7,192 nucleotides of DNA from JAZDKP01 sp043802925 (lineage in GTDB: Bacteria; Fibrobacterota; OXYB2-FULL-49-7; JAEUSG01), in NCBI GenBank assembly GCA_043802925.1, contig JAZDKP010000083.1, positions 1 through 7,192 on the forward strand, in the 5' to 3' direction. The notes under the pieces are model-generated. The model did not search any database. It saw only the letters and a program-made list of their open reading frames with translations, and was not told the DNA's origin. Each line of letters opens with the position of its first letter. The first letter of the stretch is position 1. Positions 4,650 through 7,192 of the stretch are shown piece after piece. Position numbers and translations under genes: made by a program.

Positions 4650-5927
4650 ATGATCACCCGTTTCACCAACGCAAGAATTGTCACTGAGAATGGCGTGGTC
4701 GAAGGCGCTCTCACGCTCAAAGACGGGACCATAGAACGCATCAGCAGCTCTGACACCCTGCCGAAAGCCGGGGAGACGGTCCTCGACTGCAAAGACAGGT
4801 ACCTGCTGCCCGGTTTTTTCGACTCTCACCTGCACGCGATGGATCTTTTCGAGGTCCTCCACGGCCATTTCAGCCTTGACACGCTCGCGTTCACCGAGAC
4901 CGACGATGCGGTGCCGCAGGTGTTGAAACGGTTGCCCCGCACCGGGGTCACCTCCTGTATGCTGTCGAGCATGGCCGCGCCTGACCGGCTCATGGAAAAG
5001 TTTTTTTCAGCCGTTCAGTTGTATTGCGCGGCCCCGGACACGGCGTCCGCGCGTTTCATGGGCGTCGACCTCGAAGGCAATTTCCTCAAGGACCCGGCTT
5101 TTTCCGGCATGCAGGACGCCGCGAACATCAAGACGCCCGACATCGACTTGTTTGAGAAATGGCAGGCGCTCTGCGGCGGGCAAATCCGCAAGGCGCTCAT
5201 TGCGCCCGAGTGGGGCGAACCCGCCTTCCGCCTCATCCGCCACCTGGCGGACCACGGCCTTTGCCCGAGTGTGGGCCATACGGGCTGCACCCGTGAACAA
5301 CTGATGAAAGCCTATGACTGCGGTACGCGCGTGGTGGTGCACACGGGCAACGGCCCCATGAGCCAGAACTTCAAGAGCGGCGGCGCGCTTGACGCTGTTT
5401 TCCACCTGGGGCCCGCCCTTTACGCCGAAATCATCGCGGACCTCACGCATGTGCACCCGCACTGGATCAACACGTTTCTCAACGGTTTCACTTTCGACCG
5501 CGTCCTCGGCATCTCTGATGCCACGCACCTGGCCGGCGCGCCCATCCAGGACGGCACGGTCATCGGCAACACGGTCATCCGTGACGGCGCGCTTTGGTCC
5601 ACGGAAAAGGCCAACACACTGGCCGGCTCGGTTTCCACCGTGGATCGCCAGTTCAATAACATGGTCAACCTGCTCACGGGCGACCGCACGGCCTATTTTC
5701 ACGCGGTCACGCCCGCGCCTTACGCGCTGGCCGAGGCCCTGCCCCGGGCCTCACGTCTTTATTCGCTCAACCCGGCCCGCTGTTTCGGTTGTGACGACCG
5801 CATCGGTTCGCTCGCGCCCGGCAAGGCCGCGGACCTCGTGCTCGCGGACATCACGGGCGCGCCCGGCGCCTGGCGCGTCCGGATAGAGCGCGTGTTCATC
5901 GCGGGCCGCGAAGTGTTTTCCGCCTAG
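4650..5927 (+). CDS. nagA: NagA-like amidohydrolase (N-acetylglucosamine-6-phosphate deacetylase family)
   Basis: 425-aa cytoplasmic metal-dependent hydrolase of the amidohydrolase superfamily. NagA removes acetate from GlcNAc-6-phosphate to give glucosamine-6-phosphate, in amino-sugar and cell-wall recycling. Visible family features are LPGFFDSHLH (H60, H62), GVDLEGNFL (metal-ligand-type E142), APEW (185-188), SVGH (H210), VVHTGNG (H231), IIADLTHV (H267), ISDAT with the catalytic-type D290, AGSVSTVDR (325-333), and the C-terminal LNPARCFG plus RIGSLAPGKAADLVL of the beta-sandwich domain. Against E. coli NagA the usual THLYNAM segment is replaced by VHTGNGPM and LEGP by LEGN, so the substrate may differ. 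The frame is open upstream to 4164, but that part overlaps the GT9 gene and repeats, and MITRFTNARI is a natural start. There is no SD. It converges with the next gene after 9 bp. The family is sure; the exact reaction is less so. Confidence 0.88.
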   Translation: MITRFTNARIVTENGVVEGALTLKDGTIERISSSDTLPKAGETVLDCKDRYLLPGFFDSHLHAMDLFEVLHGHFSLDTLAFTETDDAVPQVLKRLPRTGVTSCMLSSMAAPDRLMEKFFSAVQLYCAAPDTASARFMGVDLEGNFLKDPAFSGMQDAANIKTPDIDLFEKWQALCGGQIRKALIAPEWGEPAFRLIRHLADHGLCPSVGHTGCTREQLMKAYDCGTRVVVHTGNGPMSQNFKSGGALDAVFHLGPALYAEIIADLTHVHPHWINTFLNGFTFDRVLGISDATHLAGAPIQDGTVIGNTVIRDGALWSTEKANTLAGSVSTVDRQFNNMVNLLTGDRTAYFHAVTPAPYALAEALPRASRLYSLNPARCFGCDDRIGSLAPGKAADLVLADITGAPGAWRVRIERVFIAGREVFSA

Positions 5928-5936
5928 AGTTTTACC

Positions 5937-6833
5937 TTAATCGTCCCGGATTTTCCCGTTCAGGTAGCCTTCGTAGTTCTGGGTCACGTACGTCATTTCG
6001 TTGCCCCAGACGATGATGAATGACAGGACGTAGATGCAGAGAATGAAGATGGGGATGAGGATGAGGGAACCGTAGATTTTATTGTAGGTGAAGAGTTGGG
6101 CCACGTAGAATTTGAGCCCGATGCGGCAGCCCTCGTAAATCACGGCCGCGAAAAAGCCGCCCACCAACGAGGCGCGGAGGCTGACGCGTGTTTTGGGCAC
6201 CAGTTTGTAGAGCATCGAGAAGGAGAGCACGAGCAGAAAGACCGCGGCGGCCTTGAAGACCAGGAAGAGCAGGAGGTTATGGTTGTGCGCCGCGAAACGG
6301 CCGACCTTGACATAGACGGAAAACGTGGCACAGAAGAGGATGAGCACGGAGACCATAAGGCCGATGCGTTTGGGGATGGAGCGGCCCTGGTTGACGCGCC
6401 AGGTGGCGTTGAAAATTTCCTCGAGCGAGCCGAACAGGCAGTAGACGGAAAAGAGCAGGGCCACGGAGCCGATCCAGCCGATGGCCGCGGCGTTTTTGAG
6501 CAGCTTGAGAAGGATCGTGTTAATGTCGTTGGACGAATAGGGAAGGAGCTTGATGAGGAGTCCGTTGACTTCCTTCTGGTTCAGGAAAAAGTTTATTTTT
6601 GTTTTGTTGATGTCGTACAGTTTGGACGCGAACAGCGAGAGCGAGGCCACGAGCGGGACAAAGGCCACGAGCAGGGAGTAGGAAAGCGCGCTGCAGTACA
6701 GAAGGCCGTGGTGGTTGATGAGGCGGTTTACAGTGAACTTCAGGCCGTTGATCATTGCGCGGCCCGTGTGCAGGAGCCTCCGGCCGGTCCACCGGAGCAG
6801 GAGCCGTTTTATTGAAATGTCATCGGGCTGCAT
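5937..6833 (-). CDS. YihY/BrkB-family inner-membrane protein
   Basis: 298-aa polytopic membrane protein. Hydrophobic segments are seen at about residues 45-68, 115-137, 156-176, 187-209, 219-238 and 253-276, giving six membrane spans as in this family. Recognisable family motifs are ALSYSLLVAFVPLV (49-62, cf. the LAYYALLSLFPLL-type motif), FGSLEEIFNATWRV (134-147) and the C-terminal YGSLILIPIFILCIYV followed by the WGNEMTYV segment. The family was once annotated as ribonuclease BN/Rbn, which is a misassignment; its true role is unknown, with suggested transport or virulence functions. The ATG at 6833 has no clear SD (TTATACGCC precedes it); M27 is an alternative but would lose a basic amphipathic N-terminus. 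It lies 42 nt downstream of the partial gene on the same strand and may share its transcript. Confidence 0.9.
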   Translation of the reverse strand: MQPDDISIKRLLLRWTGRRLLHTGRAMINGLKFTVNRLINHHGLLYCSALSYSLLVAFVPLVASLSLFASKLYDINKTKINFFLNQKEVNGLLIKLLPYSSNDINTILLKLLKNAAAIGWIGSVALLFSVYCLFGSLEEIFNATWRVNQGRSIPKRIGLMVSVLILFCATFSVYVKVGRFAAHNHNLLLFLVFKAAAVFLLVLSFSMLYKLVPKTRVSLRASLVGGFFAAVIYEGCRIGLKFYVAQLFTYNKIYGSLILIPIFILCIYVLSFIIVWGNEMTYVTQNYEGYLNGKIRDD

Positions 6834-6875
6834 GGCGTATAAGATAAAAAATTGACCGTGGGTTTGCCTGGTATT

Positions 6876-7192
6876 TTAGCGCAGTTCCCGGTCGATGATT
6901 TCCATGATGAACCGCTCGAGGGAAATGGGATAGAACTCGACGTTGGGGCATCCGATGACCGCGGTGTCCACGATTTCCTCCCGCAACATTTCATCCATGA
7001 CATGATGTTCGCGTTGTTCGGGCGCGTCCTCGCTTTTGTGGACCTTGAGGTCCTCGTGCTGGATTTTCAGGTTGCTGTAGCGCTGCGTATAAAGGAACGA
7101 AAACACGCGGCCCGCGATCTGGTCGTTCATCACCTGGTTCTCGAACATTTCACGAAAGGTGGGGTGGTCGGGGTTGGGGGTGAAAATCAGGC
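6876..7192 (-). CDS. Unrecognised protein, C-terminal 104 residues (5' end beyond window)
   Basis: The minus-strand frame is open from the window edge to a TAA at 6876-6878. An ATG at 7148 exists, but the frame continues upstream with plausible coding sequence (LIFTPNPDHPTFRE before it), so the gene probably starts outside the window. The visible part is charged and soluble, with no membrane segment or signal; it contains FENQVMNDQIAGRVFSFLY, a run rich in E, D, K and H, and ends PISLERFIMEIIDRELR. I do not recognise the family. It is followed after 42 nt by the YihY/BrkB gene in the same direction, suggesting a shared transcript. Base composition is like the neighbouring genes. Coding status is likely; function is open. 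Confidence 0.7.
   Translation of the reverse strand, partial: LIFTPNPDHPTFREMFENQVMNDQIAGRVFSFLYTQRYSNLKIQHEDLKVHKSEDAPEQREHHVMDEMLREEIVDTAVIGCPNVEFYPISLERFIMEIIDRELR

Noticed and set aside
6096..6815. Forward open frame of 239 aa opposite the YihY gene
   Set aside because: Its product is a low-complexity run of E, H, D and G typical of an antisense shadow of hydrophobic codons; the minus strand encodes a clear membrane protein family.
1..7192. tRNA, rRNA, insertion sequence, attachment site or origin
   Set aside because: No cloverleaf, rRNA segment, transposase, integrase or DnaA-box cluster was noticed on reading either strand, although this was done by eye.

Overview
The window holds three tandem flagellin genes, a GT9-family glycosyltransferase, a NagA-like amidohydrolase, a YihY/BrkB-type membrane protein and the 3' end of an unrecognised gene. 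A GT9 (LPS heptosyltransferase-type) enzyme together with flagellins points to a motile, Gram-negative-type (diderm) bacterium with a GC-rich genome. The phylum cannot be fixed from the sequence. The flagellin N-terminus (MRINHNISSMVTQG) gives me a weak impression of Fibrobacterota-like or other FCB/spirochaete-like lineages, but I would not rely on it.

Layout. Positions 1-3058 are a flagellin array on the + strand: gene 1 (start codon just outside the window), gene 2 (1092-1934) and gene 3 (2165-3007). Each gene is followed by its own strong intrinsic terminator. Genes 2 and 3 each have a sigma-28-like promoter and a short leader of about 80-90 nt. Each leader carries two small hairpins with an ANGGAN hexaloop, and the second hairpin presents the Shine-Dalgarno sequence. 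This is the architecture expected for CsrA (probably CsrA/FliW) translational control. The three proteins are compact (280 aa, D0/D1 only) and about 91-96% identical by hand count. Their differences are concentrated in the centre (residues 140-192).

Positions 3077-4600 (+) encode the GT9 glycosyltransferase. It starts 18 nt after the T-tract of the gene 3 terminator. It has a C-terminal extension of about 150 aa that contains one in-frame palindromic repeat and ends inside a second, composite copy in opposite orientation. Positions 4650-5927 (+) encode a divergent NagA-type deacetylase with no Shine-Dalgarno; a possible promoter lies so close to the ATG that the mRNA could be leaderless. It converges, with only 9 bp between stop codons, on a minus-strand pair: an unrecognised gene running off the right edge (6876 to beyond 7192) followed by the YihY/BrkB gene (5937-6833).

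How it fits together. The flagellins build the filament, with late-class transcription (sigma-28) and probable post-transcriptional control. The adjoining GT9 enzyme could act on LPS or, by proximity, on flagellin glycosylation. This is inference. The genes from 4650 on look like housekeeping or envelope genes unrelated to the flagellin array. The points most worth following are the paired ANGGAN leader hairpins and the pair of palindromic elements within the GT9 reading frame.
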